In this document: positions 6,059-14,562 of the stretch, piece after piece
How positions within the stretch are numbered: the first letter of the stretch is position 1
Layout of the letters: each line of letters opens with the position of its first letter
Source: DATBFX01 sp036558305
GTDB lineage: Bacteria > Chloroflexota > Chloroflexia > Thermomicrobiales > UBA6265
Reading direction: 5' to 3'
DNA: 23,093 nt
NCBI GenBank assembly: GCA_036558305.1
Contig: DATBFX010000150.1
Location: forward strand, 1 to 23,093
Notes under the pieces: model-generated
Database searches by the model: none
What the model saw: only the letters and a program-made list of their open reading frames with translations
What the model was told of the DNA's origin: nothing
Position numbers and translations under genes: made by a program

Positions 6059-7116
6059 CCGCGCCTACGGCCGTGAACTGGCCGGTTTGGGGCCACGAAA
6101 CCGCGGTCGATCGGCTGCGGCAGGAGATCGTTCGCGACCGCGTTCGCCACTCCTATCTCTTCGCCGGCATCGAAGGCGTTGGCAAGACGACCCTGGCGGC
6201 GGCGTTTTGCCAGGCACTGTTGTGCCAACAGCCGCGCGAAACCGGAGTCGGGTGTGGCGTCTGTCTTGCCTGTCGCAAGATCGCACGCGGCGTCCATCCG
6301 GATGTCCAAACCTTCAGTTTGGCGGTCCAGGCGGCCGGCCAAAAAGGCACCAAGAACACTTCGCTGACGATCGAGACCGTCCGGGAGATCTGCGCCACCG
6401 CCGCGTTGCGCCCGATGGAAGCTCGATGGCGGGTCGTCCTCGTCGAGGACGCCGAGTCGTTGCAGGGCATCGCGCAGGAGGCCCTGCTCAAGACGTTGGA
6501 AGAACCGCCGGCGTTCATGGTGATGATCCTGCTGTGCAACGACGCCGAACTCCTCTTGCCGACGATCCGATCCCGGTGCCAGCTCGTCGAGTTGCGGCCG
6601 GTCCACAGGTCGATCATCCGCGACGGGCTGGTCTCGTTCGGGGTGCCGGCGGAACGAGCGGACGAATTGGCGGCGCTGGCGTCGGGTTCGCCCGGGTGGG
6701 CGTGCCGGGCGGCAACCGATCCGAAAATCGTCGAACAACGTCGCCAGGCGGTGGCAAAGGCCCTGGACTGGTTGAACGCGAGCGGTTACGAACGCCTCGT
6801 GGCGGCGGTTCGACTCGGCGACAGCTTTTCCAAGCGGCGACCGGAAACATTTGCTGATCTTGATACACTACTCGGCGCCTGGCGCGATGCGCTCTTGCTG
6901 CGTGCCGGGCAAACCGACTACCTGACCTTTCGCGGGCAGCGCGACCGACTCGAAGACGTCGCCGGTGCCTGGCCGATGGAGGCGGTCCACCGGGCCGTCC
7001 GTTCGGTCCAACAGTGCATCGCCGACCTCGAGGCCAACGTGCGCCCGCGACTCGCGTTGGAAGCGATGGTGCTTCAATGGCCGACCCCACAATCACCGAC
7101 GTCACCGCGGGGCTGA
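6055..7116 (+). CDS. holB: DNA polymerase III subunit delta-prime
   Basis: A 353-residue clamp-loader AAA+ subunit, which helps load the sliding clamp at the replication fork. Walker A is GIEGVGKTT (38-46). The zinc-binding cysteines are C57, C67, C70 and C73. VLVEDAE (128-134) takes the Walker B place, followed by ALLKTLEEPP (143-152) and the sensor/arginine-finger segment TIRSRCQLVEL (170-180), all typical of HolB/DnaX-type proteins. Lack of a second long C-terminal extension argues for delta-prime, not tau/gamma. The start overlaps the previous stop by four bases. The end overlaps the start of ricT by 40 bases in another frame. A holB-ricT adjacency is known from Firmicutes, supporting the call. 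Confidence 0.92.
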   Translation: MTAPTAVNWPVWGHETAVDRLRQEIVRDRVRHSYLFAGIEGVGKTTLAAAFCQALLCQQPRETGVGCGVCLACRKIARGVHPDVQTFSLAVQAAGQKGTKNTSLTIETVREICATAALRPMEARWRVVLVEDAESLQGIAQEALLKTLEEPPAFMVMILLCNDAELLLPTIRSRCQLVELRPVHRSIIRDGLVSFGVPAERADELAALASGSPGWACRAATDPKIVEQRRQAVAKALDWLNASGYERLVAAVRLGDSFSKRRPETFADLDTLLGAWRDALLLRAGQTDYLTFRGQRDRLEDVAGAWPMEAVHRAVRSVQQCIADLEANVRPRLALEAMVLQWPTPQSPTSPRG

Positions 7117-8273
7117 ACTCCGATCCTGCCTCACCGGCCCGCCCGCGAACCCTCGACGAAGCCCGCAGGATGGCCCGGCGCCGGTTCAAAGAGCGGTTGG
7201 AAAACAACGAGCAGATCGGCGGCTGCGATTGCCACTCGGACGAAGCGCAAGCAACGGCGGCGAACGGCACGGAACCGACGGCGCGCGTCGCCGGCGTTCG
7301 GTTCATCGACTCCGGCCGGACGTACTACTTCGATCCGAGGCAGATGGCGGTCGAGGTCGGCAACTGGGTCGTCGTCGAATCGAGCCGTGGGCGAGAGGCC
7401 GGCCGGGTGATCATCGCGCCGCACCAAGTGCGGTTGAGCATGCTCCAGGGCGAACTGAAGCCCATCCTGCGACGGCTGAGCGACGACGACGTTCGCAAGA
7501 TGGAGCGACTGAAGCGGGACGCGGCGAGCGCGGTCAGGACCTTCGGCGCCAAGGTCCGCGAGCGCGGTTTGCCGATGAAACCGATCAGCGCCGAGTACAA
7601 CTTCGACGGCACGCACCTGACGCTGAACTTCTCGGCCGCCGACCGGATCGATTTCCGCGATCTGGCAAAGGAGTTGTCGGGGGTCTTCCGCTGCCGGGTC
7701 GAGTTGCGGCAAGTTGGCCCACGCGATGAGGCGCGATTGCTCGGCGGACTCGGGCGTTGCGGCCGCACCCTCTGCTGTTCCTCGTGGTTGCCGGTCTACC
7801 CCGAAATCTCGATGAACATGGCGAAGGCGCAAGACCTGCCGCTCAACCCGGGCAAGGTCTCCGGTGTCTGCGGGCGGCTCCTCTGTTGCCTCTCGTACGA
7901 GAACGAGCAATACAAGCAGATGAAGGCGATCATGCCGAGGCTCGGCCAAACCGTCGAGACGCCGGCGGGACCCGGTCTTGTCGTCTCGATGCAAGTCCTC
8001 AAGGAGACGATCACCGTCAGGCTGGCCGCGGACAACACCGAGGCCGTCTTCACCAGTGTTGATCTGGGTTTCCGCAAACCGGATCCGGCACCGCCGGTCG
8101 CTCCCGTAAACGGGACAGCCGAAGTGGTATCGGGTTCGTCGCCGGCCGAAGCGGACGAGGAGCCCGACGCCGAAGCCGGCCAACCGGATGCGGACGAAAC
8201 ACCTAGACCGGGCGGGCGACGTCGGCGGCGGCGAGGGCGCTCCGGCTCGAGACCGCGGGAGGCGGGCGGGTAG
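7077..8273 (+). CDS. ricT: PSP1-domain regulatory protein, RicT/YaaT family
   Basis: A 398-residue protein. The core PSP1 domain spans about residues 70-335, with KPISAEYNFDGTHLTLNF (168-185), GGLGRCGRTLCCSSW (223-237) and GVCGRLLCCLSYE (263-275). The clustered cysteines C228, C233, C234, C265, C270 and C271 match the iron-sulfur ligands known in RicT. In Bacillus, RicT joins RicA and RicF to guide RNase Y and developmental phosphorelays; partners for that complex are not in this window. An additional C-x-C (C50, C52) lies in an N-terminal extension, and the tail after 335 is acidic/proline-rich ending in a run of arginines. The ATG at 7077 is chosen because upstream residues lie inside holB. 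The ribosome site is weak, suggesting coupling. Confidence 0.9.
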   Translation: MADPTITDVTAGLNSDPASPARPRTLDEARRMARRRFKERLENNEQIGGCDCHSDEAQATAANGTEPTARVAGVRFIDSGRTYYFDPRQMAVEVGNWVVVESSRGREAGRVIIAPHQVRLSMLQGELKPILRRLSDDDVRKMERLKRDAASAVRTFGAKVRERGLPMKPISAEYNFDGTHLTLNFSAADRIDFRDLAKELSGVFRCRVELRQVGPRDEARLLGGLGRCGRTLCCSSWLPVYPEISMNMAKAQDLPLNPGKVSGVCGRLLCCLSYENEQYKQMKAIMPRLGQTVETPAGPGLVVSMQVLKETITVRLAADNTEAVFTSVDLGFRKPDPAPPVAPVNGTAEVVSGSSPAEADEEPDAEAGQPDADETPRPGGRRRRRRGRSGSRPREAGG

Positions 8274-8310
8274 ATCCTTCGCGACGGCGTGATGAAGGGA
8301 TGCACGAGAC

Positions 8311-8619
8311 GTGGCCCGCTACCTGGTCTTGCACACACCGACCGATCCCGACGATCCGACGATCCGACGGCCGTCGGATATGATCGGGTTGGCGAACGAG
8401 GCCGGGGCGGCAGACGCCTCGCCGCGCTGGCTGAAAACCTGGTCGCCGGATCTTCACGACGACCGGATCTTCACGCTGTGGGAAGCGGATGACGCGGCCC
8501 TGATCCAGGCCGCGCTCCAGAAGTACGGGTTCCTGGACCACATGGACGTGCAGGCACTGCGCGTGCAGGAATGGGGTCCCGAGGACGTGCTCGCCGCGGA
8601 GGCGGGCGCGCCGGGTTGA
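8311..8619 (+). CDS. Small conserved-looking protein of unknown function
   Basis: A 102-residue protein starting at GTG 8311, with GAAGGG about 14 nt upstream. It opens MARYLVLHTP and ends with VQALRVQEWGPEDVL, and has a central FTLWEADDAALIQAALQKYG. The strand-helix-strand pattern (YLVLHT, IFTLWEADD, AALIQAALQKYG, DVQALRVQEW) is reminiscent of small ferredoxin-like alpha/beta barrel proteins, but I do not recognise a specific family. It sits 37 bases after ricT and 33 bases before the molybdopterin-binding subunit gene, so it is probably co-transcribed with one or both. It is a real gene by its codon pattern and fit between neighbours. Confidence 0.65.
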   Translation: MARYLVLHTPTDPDDPTIRRPSDMIGLANEAGAADASPRWLKTWSPDLHDDRIFTLWEADDAALIQAALQKYGFLDHMDVQALRVQEWGPEDVLAAEAGAPG

Positions 8620-8652
8620 GTTCGGCCGGAAGAGCGAAGGGAGAACGCACGG

Positions 8653-10947
8653 ATGGCGGCAGGTGTGGCGGTTGGACAGCGAGCGAAGCGGCTTGATGCG
8701 CCGCAAAAGTTGACGGGCCTCGAGTGGTTTACTGGCGATCTTCGTCTTCCGGATTTGCTTTACGCCCGACCGGTCGGCAGCGCGTACGCTCACGCCCGCA
8801 TTCGCGGGATCGACAAGTCGGCCGCGCTTGCGGTCCCGGGGGTGGTTGCCGTTCTGACGGCCGACGACCTGCCGATTGCCAAAGACGACAACGGGAATCC
8901 GGTCAAGGTGCCGATCGCGTTCGGCGAGGCGCTCTTTGCCGGTCACGTCGTCGCGTTGGTCCTGGCGGAAAGCGACGCGGCGGCACAGGACGGGGTGGCC
9001 GCGGTTGAAGTCGACTACGAGCCACTGGACGTCGTCGGGACACTCGATCGCGGTCTCGACCCGTCGGCGCCGACGGTCCGCTCGACCGGAACCGAGGGCA
9101 ACGCGGAAGAGGCGGGAATGCACAACGCCGACGCCGCGCAGCAGGCGGAAGCCGACGACGAGAAACTGCCACCCAACGTCTCGAATTCGATCCACTTCCA
9201 TCGCGGGGACGTGGCGCAGGGATTCGCCGAGGCCGATGAGGTCGTCGACCTGACGTTCGAATCGCTGACGGTCCACCAGGGTTACCTCGAAACCCAGGCG
9301 TGTCTGGTCAGCATCGATCCGCTCGGCGATTTGACGGTCTACACCAGCACGCAGGCCGCGTTCTATTGCCGTAATCGGGTCAGCGAGACCGTCTCTTTGC
9401 CGGTGCACCGCGTCAAGGTGGTACCGATGCCGGTCGGCGGCGGATTTGGCGGGAAGTTCGTCCTGATCGAACCGCTGGTCGCCGCGGCAGCGGTGGCGGC
9501 GGGGCGTCCGGTGCTCCTGCAATACACCCGGATGGAAGACTTCCTGGCGGGCAACCCGGCCCCCGATTGCCGCATCCAGCTCAAGGTCGGGGCCAAGCGC
9601 GACGGGTCGCTGACCGCGCTCCAATCGCGGATGGTCTTCGACACCGGCGCCAACGCCGGATCGCCACTCCAAATCTCGGCGATCCTGATGGGCGGTTACT
9701 ACCGGGTTGAGAACCTCGATATTCGTGGTTACGAGGTGCTGACCCACAAGGCAGCGGCTGGGGCGTATCGCGCACCCGGGGCGCAACAGGGCACGTTTGC
9801 CATCGAGTCCGTGATGGACGAGATGGCTCGTCGACTCGGGCGCGATCCGTTGGATTTCCGCATCCAGAACTGCGTCGTCGAAGGCGATCCCAGGCCGAAC
9901 GGCAACGCCTGGCCCCGGATCGGTCTGAAAGAGACGCTGGAAGCCGTCCGCGAGCACCCACTTTGGAAAAACCGGGAGCAGTCCCACGCGCAGGGACGCG
10001 GGGTAGGAATCGCCTGCGGCGGTTGGCCGGGCGGAATCGAACCCGGCACGGCGATCTGCAGGTTGGACCACGACGGCACGCTCACGGTCGTCCTTGGCTC
10101 CGTCGATCTCAACGGAACGAACACGACGTTCGGGCAAATCGCGGCCGAGGCCTTCGGGATGCCGGCCGATCAAATCCAGGTGACGACGGCTGACACGAGT
10201 GCGGCACCGTACGCGGGCGGTACCGGTGGCTCGAAGATCACCTACACGATGGGTCCGGCCGTACAGAAGGCGGCCGAGGACGCGCGGCAGCAGATCCTCT
10301 CGATTGCCGCGCAGCACCTGGAAGCGGCGGTCGAAGACCTCGAAATCGCGGACGGTCAGGTTCGCGTGAAGGGGGTGCCGAGTTCGGGCGTCTCGCTCAA
10401 GCAGATCGCCTCGATGAGCATGGGGTTTGGCCAAAAGTACGAACCCGTCTTCGGGCGCGGCTCGACCGCGATCACGACGAGCGCGCCGGGCTTTGCCGTC
10501 CACGTGGCCGAGGTGGAGGTGGACGACGTCACGGGCGAAACGCGCGTCGTTCGCTACCTCGCGGCGCAGGACGTCGGGTTCGCGATCAACCCGGCCCTGG
10601 TCGAGGCGCAGATCCACGGCGGTGTGGCCCAGGGCATCGGCTGGGCGCTCTACGAAGGACAGGTCTTCGACGGCGACGGTCAACTCTTGACCGCAAGTCT
10701 GATGGACTACGTCCTGCCGAAAGCGGGGATGATCCCGCCGATCGAGACGATCCTGGTCGAGGTGCCGTCGGAGCACGGCGCCTACGGGTCCAAGGGAGTC
10801 GGCGAACCGCCGGCGATCCCCGGCCCGGCGACGGTCGCGAACGCGATCCGGGATGCGGTCGGCGTGCGCGTCACCTCGATCCCGATCAGGCCGGAGACGA
10901 TGGCGACCGCGTTGTGGGAGTCGGACGGGCAACGGGCCGCGGATTAG
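8653..10947 (+). CDS. Xanthine dehydrogenase-family molybdopterin-binding subunit
   Basis: A 764-residue large subunit of a molybdenum hydroxylase. The N-terminal a/b hammerhead domain (about 15-125) includes DLLYARPVGSAYAHARIRGI. The molybdenum-cofactor domains show PVGGGFGGKF (260-269), AYRAPGAQQ (371-379), GTGGSK in the second half, and GVGEPP with the likely catalytic glutamate E718. The AYRAPG form differs from the AYRCSF loop of aerobic CO dehydrogenase, so CO oxidation is unlikely; purines, aldehydes or N-heterocycles are possible substrates. The usual 2Fe-2S and FAD subunits and Mo-cofactor insertion genes are not adjacent. A GGGAG ribosome site precedes the ATG. Cytoplasmic; no signal peptide. 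Substrate unknown. Confidence 0.93.
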   Translation: MAAGVAVGQRAKRLDAPQKLTGLEWFTGDLRLPDLLYARPVGSAYAHARIRGIDKSAALAVPGVVAVLTADDLPIAKDDNGNPVKVPIAFGEALFAGHVVALVLAESDAAAQDGVAAVEVDYEPLDVVGTLDRGLDPSAPTVRSTGTEGNAEEAGMHNADAAQQAEADDEKLPPNVSNSIHFHRGDVAQGFAEADEVVDLTFESLTVHQGYLETQACLVSIDPLGDLTVYTSTQAAFYCRNRVSETVSLPVHRVKVVPMPVGGGFGGKFVLIEPLVAAAAVAAGRPVLLQYTRMEDFLAGNPAPDCRIQLKVGAKRDGSLTALQSRMVFDTGANAGSPLQISAILMGGYYRVENLDIRGYEVLTHKAAAGAYRAPGAQQGTFAIESVMDEMARRLGRDPLDFRIQNCVVEGDPRPNGNAWPRIGLKETLEAVREHPLWKNREQSHAQGRGVGIACGGWPGGIEPGTAICRLDHDGTLTVVLGSVDLNGTNTTFGQIAAEAFGMPADQIQVTTADTSAAPYAGGTGGSKITYTMGPAVQKAAEDARQQILSIAAQHLEAAVEDLEIADGQVRVKGVPSSGVSLKQIASMSMGFGQKYEPVFGRGSTAITTSAPGFAVHVAEVEVDDVTGETRVVRYLAAQDVGFAINPALVEAQIHGGVAQGIGWALYEGQVFDGDGQLLTASLMDYVLPKAGMIPPIETILVEVPSEHGAYGSKGVGEPPAIPGPATVANAIRDAVGVRVTSIPIRPETMATALWESDGQRAAD

Positions 10948-10968
10948 AGCAATAGCGTTGCGATGGTT

Positions 10969-11065
10969 GTAGGGGCGGACCTCCGTGTCCGCTCGGTTCC
11001 CCAAGGCGAAGTCTCGCTCTGGAACCGGGCGGACAGCGCCCAGGGGGCACCCGGTCCGCCCCTAC
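10969..11065. repeat. 97-base hairpin-forming dispersed repeat
   Basis: The element is bounded by a perfect 13-bp inverted repeat, GTAGGGGCGGACC (10969-10981) and GGTCCGCCCCTAC (11053-11065). Nested inside is a second 15-base inverted pair (10986-11000 with 11021-11035) differing at one position. The whole can fold into a long stem. It lies between the molybdopterin subunit gene and the amidinotransferase gene. Ten bases of its end (CCGCCCCTAC) recur at 18252-18261 in another gap. It looks like a REP/MITE-like non-coding repeat and may also act as a terminator. Confidence 0.7.
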
Positions 11066-11102
11066 GGAATTCATTCCAGGGCGGTTATGCCGGGGGTGTC
11101 GA

Positions 11103-12062
11103 ATGGCATTGACGGCGGCGTATGGGGGCACGAAGTGGTCGGAGCGGACCGCAACGATGCGGGAGGACATGCCCCTCTGGTGGGGTACTTGGGGAGTCTC
11201 CTCGGAATGCGGCACGCTGCGGGCCGTGCTGCTGCGGCGACCCGGACCCGAGCTCGAGGCGATCGAGGACTTCGAGGCGATGCAGATGCGATCGGACCTG
11301 CTGCCCTCGGTCGCCCGTCAGCAACACGACGACCTCGCCGCCGCTTACCGCGAGCACGGGGTTGCCGTCCACTACGTCGAGAACGGGCGGATCGACAAGC
11401 CAAACTCCTTCTTTATCCGCGACCTGATGCTGATGACGCCGGAGGGTGCCATTGTCACCCGTCCGGCATCGACGGTGCGAGCGGGCGAGGAACGGTTCGT
11501 CGCCGAGGCACTCGGCCGGCTCGGGGTGCCGATCTTGATGACCGTCCACGGCGGCGGCACGTTCGAAGGCGCCGACGTCTCCTGGGTCGATGGCGACCTC
11601 TGCTTTCTGGCCGAAGGGTTGCGAACAAACGAGGAAGGTGCCGATCAGGTCGAGCGGATGTTGCGGGAGATCGGCGTCGAAGTCGTGCGCGTCGGCCTGC
11701 CTTACGGGGCGATGCACCTCGACGGACTCCTCAACTTTCCCGATCGCGACCTCGCGGTCGTCTGGCCGCGGCGAACGCCCTTCAAGATCGTCCAGACGCT
11801 CAAGAAGCGTGGATTTCGCTTCGTCGAGGTGGAAGACGAGGACGAGGCCCAACACTGTCTACCGATGAACTTCGTGGCCCTGGCGCCCGGTGAGATCCTG
11901 ATGCCGGCCGGCGGCGACAGACTGCGGGCCAGGTACGAGGAAGCCGGCGTGCGGTGCCACACCGTCGAGATCCGCGAACTGATCAAGGCAGGCGGCGGGA
12001 TTCACTGCATGACGGGCTTTCTCAGACGAGAGCCGCTTTTGCCGCATCGCCGCCATGGGTGA
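11103..12062 (+). CDS. Amidinotransferase / arginine deiminase-superfamily enzyme
   Basis: A 319-residue guanidino-group modifying enzyme of the pentein fold. Landmarks: ECGTLRAVLLRRPG (35-48), FFIRDLML with D107, GGGTFEGADV (150-159), MHLDG with H205 and D207, and near the C-terminus GGGIHCMTGFL with the nucleophile C302. This Asp-His-Cys arrangement fits arginine deiminases, dimethylarginine dimethylaminohydrolases and amidinotransferases; the length is nearest to the short (DDAH or amidinotransferase-like) group, not the roughly 400-residue ArcA. The exact substrate is not determined. No arc genes or other arginine-pathway genes are adjacent. Start is ATG 11103 with GGGGG upstream; an ATG at 11157 is an alternative. 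It follows a hairpin repeat that probably separates it from the upstream gene. Confidence 0.88.
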   Translation: MALTAAYGGTKWSERTATMREDMPLWWGTWGVSSECGTLRAVLLRRPGPELEAIEDFEAMQMRSDLLPSVARQQHDDLAAAYREHGVAVHYVENGRIDKPNSFFIRDLMLMTPEGAIVTRPASTVRAGEERFVAEALGRLGVPILMTVHGGGTFEGADVSWVDGDLCFLAEGLRTNEEGADQVERMLREIGVEVVRVGLPYGAMHLDGLLNFPDRDLAVVWPRRTPFKIVQTLKKRGFRFVEVEDEDEAQHCLPMNFVALAPGEILMPAGGDRLRARYEEAGVRCHTVEIRELIKAGGGIHCMTGFLRREPLLPHRRHG

Positions 12063-12256
12063 ATCGGGGGTGCTATGGAGTGCGTATCCTCGGCAAAGCG
12101 ATGAGTCACGCAATTCGCCAACAACTCCGTTAGGGCGGACGAAGTTGTGGAACCGATCGTGCGTCTCGGTTAGTCGCTCGGATTTCCGCGACGCAAGCGC
12201 GACCGACGACGGTCACGGTATGAGCGATCGGATGGGATTCCTCGCGCACGACGATC

Positions 12257-12262
12257 TATGAT
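12257..12262 (+). promoter_or_regulatory. Candidate -10 box upstream of recN
   Basis: TATGAT lies 26 bases before the recN ATG, in the 225-base gap after the amidinotransferase gene. No good -35 is seen at the right distance. The gap also has a small hairpin with ACAACT/AGTTGT arms (12121-12148) and no open frame that looks coding. Confidence 0.3.
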
Positions 12263-12287
12263 GTTCGTCGCGTGAGGGGACGCGGCG

Positions 12288-14087
12288 ATGCTGCTCGAGC
12301 TGGCAATCACCGATTTTGCGATCATCGACGAACTGCGGATACCGTTCGAATCCGGTCTCAACGTCTTGACCGGTGAGACCGGTGCCGGCAAGTCGATCAT
12401 CATCGACGCCCTCGGTGCCGTACTGGGCGAGCGCGTCGGACCGGACGTCGTGCGCACGGGCAGCAAGGGGGCGCGGATCGAGGCGACGTTCGACCTGTCC
12501 GCCGCTCCGCCGCGACCGGATCTCGGCAGCGCGCTCGACGAGTTGGGCGTCGAGCCAGAAGACGGCGTCGTCATCTTGCGTCGCGAAATCGCCGCGGGCG
12601 GGCGATCGACCGCCCGGATCAACGGCGGTGCCGCCACGGCGGGGATGCTGGCGCGACTCGGGGCCATGCTCGTCGACATCCACGGGCAGAGCGACCACCT
12701 GTCTCTGCTGCGGCCCTCCGAGCACCTGGACGTGCTCGATCGCTTTGCCGATCTCGGATCCGAACGGGCGGCATTCGCCGCTTTGGTGCGGGAGTGGCGA
12801 GCGGTGCGGGACCGCATCGAGGCGGTCACATCAGGGGCACGAGACCGCGCCCAGCGGATCGATTTGCTCGACTATCAGATCAGCGAAATCGAATTCGCGG
12901 CGCTGCGACCGGGCGAAGAAGAGGAATTGGTCGCGGCGCGCGATGTGCTCGCAAACGCCGGACGTCTCATGGAGGACGCGGCGACGGCCCACGGGCTCTT
13001 GAGCGGCGAGAACGAAGCAGCGGAGACGGGCCCCTCTTTGGCGGTGCTGCCGGTGTTGCGACAGGCGCGGGCGAAACTCGCCGAAATCGCGTCGATCGAT
13101 CCGGCGATGCAACCGCTGTCGGCGCGGACCGAAGAGGTGCTCTATCTGCTCGAAGACATCGCCTCGGAGACCAGGGGGTATCGGGATGAGATCGAAGCCG
13201 ATCCGGCGCGACTGGAAGCGGTCGAGGAGCGGCTCGATCTGATCAAGCGGCTGAAGCGCAAGTACGGGGCGACCGTCGAGGAGATCATCGCCTTTGGCGA
13301 CCAGGCGCGGCTGGAACTGGAATCGCTCACCGGCGGTGAGGCGGATGTCGAGGCGCTCCAACGAGAAGCCGAAGGACGCCTCGCCCAGATCGGCGAGGCG
13401 GCGACGAGGCTATCGCGAGTTCGAGCGGACGCGGCCGGCTGCCTTTCGCGGGCGACCGAGGCGGCGATTGCCGAGTTGAACATGGGGCGGTCGCGCTTCG
13501 ATGTCTCGATCACACAGACTCCGAGCGCGGCCGGGGTCCGGTTCGAGGCGCGGGATGGATCGATGCAAACCGTGGCCTTCGACGAGACCGGCGTCGATCG
13601 CGTGGAGTTCCTCCTCGCCCCGAACGCCGGGGAGGCGTTGAAACCGCTGGCGCGGGTGGCATCGGGCGGGGAGATGGCGCGGCTGATGCTGGCGCTGAAG
13701 TCGATCCTCTCCGCGGCGGACGCGACGCCGACTCTCGTCTTCGACGAGGTGGACGTCGGCGTCGGCGGCCGTTCCGGTCAAGTGGTAGGGGAGAAGCTCT
13801 GGGGTTTGTCCGGAGACCATCAGGTGCTGGTGATTACCCATCTTCCCCAGATCGCCGCGTTCGCGAACGCGCATTTCCGGATCGCCAAGGCGGAGCGGGG
13901 CGGGCGGGCGGTGTCTCGGGTTCGCCAGATCGCGGACGACGAGCGGATCGACGAGCTGGCGGCGATGCTCGACGGAGAACCCGTCACCGATGTCTCGCGG
14001 GCAAATGCGCGCCAGATGCTCCGGCGCGTCGAGACCTGGATCGCCTCGGCATCGAAACCGGTGGCGGTGGCCGGGAGTCGCCCGTAG
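12288..14087 (+). CDS. recN: DNA repair protein RecN
   Basis: A 599-residue SMC-like ATPase that acts early in double-strand break repair. Walker A is GETGAGKS (29-36), the Q-loop region IHGQSDHLSLL (131-141), the ABC signature VASGGEMARLML (457-468), Walker B TLVFDEVDVGVGG (482-494) and the switch histidine in VITHLPQIA (515-523). Between the two ATPase halves is a charged, coiled-coil-prone region (about 165-400) that includes the RecN-typical RLDLIKRLKRKYG (315-327). The length is normal for RecN. AGGGG lies 8 nt before the ATG. No LexA box was recognised in the gap upstream, so an SOS link cannot be shown. Confidence 0.96.
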   Translation: MLLELAITDFAIIDELRIPFESGLNVLTGETGAGKSIIIDALGAVLGERVGPDVVRTGSKGARIEATFDLSAAPPRPDLGSALDELGVEPEDGVVILRREIAAGGRSTARINGGAATAGMLARLGAMLVDIHGQSDHLSLLRPSEHLDVLDRFADLGSERAAFAALVREWRAVRDRIEAVTSGARDRAQRIDLLDYQISEIEFAALRPGEEEELVAARDVLANAGRLMEDAATAHGLLSGENEAAETGPSLAVLPVLRQARAKLAEIASIDPAMQPLSARTEEVLYLLEDIASETRGYRDEIEADPARLEAVEERLDLIKRLKRKYGATVEEIIAFGDQARLELESLTGGEADVEALQREAEGRLAQIGEAATRLSRVRADAAGCLSRATEAAIAELNMGRSRFDVSITQTPSAAGVRFEARDGSMQTVAFDETGVDRVEFLLAPNAGEALKPLARVASGGEMARLMLALKSILSAADATPTLVFDEVDVGVGGRSGQVVGEKLWGLSGDHQVLVITHLPQIAAFANAHFRIAKAERGGRAVSRVRQIADDERIDELAAMLDGEPVTDVSRANARQMLRRVETWIASASKPVAVAGSRP

Positions 14088-14137
14088 CTCGGCGGCCGGT
14101 TTGGTCTGCCGAGAACGGGCGACGGCCCGCACTGCCT

Positions 14138-14143
14138 TATACT
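14138..14143 (+). promoter_or_regulatory. Candidate -10 box upstream of ybaB
   Basis: TATACT, near consensus, lies in the 121-base gap after recN, 66 bases before the ybaB ATG. A matching -35 is not evident. The box suggests ybaB and its followers have a promoter separate from recN. Confidence 0.35.
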
Positions 14144-14208
14144 GTCGGTGGCCGACATGTCGACTCGTCGGTCGGCCGGGCCCGCCTGTGTGCTGTAAGG
14201 AGACCTCG

Positions 14209-14514
14209 ATGCCCGGACTCAACATGAAGATGGTTCAGCAAATGCAGAATCGGATCATGAAGATTCAGCAGGAGCTGGCCGAGACGATCGTGGAAGGGAC
14301 CGCCGGTGGCGGCGTGGTCACGGCGCGGGTGACGGGCGCCCGCGAATTCGAGGGGATTAAGATCGATCCCAGCGCCGTCGACCCCGACGACGTCGAGATG
14401 CTCGAGGACCTGATCACGGCGGCGATCAAGGACGCGATGGCCAAGGCCGCCGCGCTCGGCGAGGACAAACTGGGCGCGATCACCGGCGGGATGAAGATTC
14501 CGGGTCTCATGTAG
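14209..14514 (+). CDS. YbaB/EbfC-family nucleoid-associated protein
   Basis: A 101-residue DNA-binding protein of the YbaB/EbfC family, which forms dimers and coats the nucleoid. Family features: N-terminal helix MKMVQQMQNRIMKIQQELAE, then IVEGTAGGGVVTARVTGARE, a central IKIDPSAVDPDDVEMLEDLI and a C-terminal helix ending in ITGGMKIPGLM. Length and pattern are typical. AAGGAG lies 9 nt upstream of the ATG. In many bacteria this gene sits between dnaX and recR; here it follows recN and precedes DUF951, with neither dnaX nor recR visible. Confidence 0.95.
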   Translation: MPGLNMKMVQQMQNRIMKIQQELAETIVEGTAGGGVVTARVTGAREFEGIKIDPSAVDPDDVEMLEDLITAAIKDAMAKAAALGEDKLGAITGGMKIPGLM

Positions 14515-14562
14515 CGACGCCGCGGCCGTCCCATCGGCCGGCGGCGGAACCGGCGGCGACCG

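Noticed and set aside
8653..10947. Aerobic carbon monoxide dehydrogenase large subunit
   Set aside because: The active-site loop is AYRAPG, not AYRCSF, and no coxS or coxM is adjacent.
8203..11004. A 933-codon open frame on the minus strand opposite the molybdopterin subunit
   Set aside because: Its composition is arginine-rich with no domain, and it is antisense to a gene with full motifs; it is a high-GC shadow frame.
11103..12062. Classical arginine deiminase (arcA)
   Set aside because: The protein is about 80 residues too short and no arcB, arcC or arcD is near; only the superfamily is claimed.
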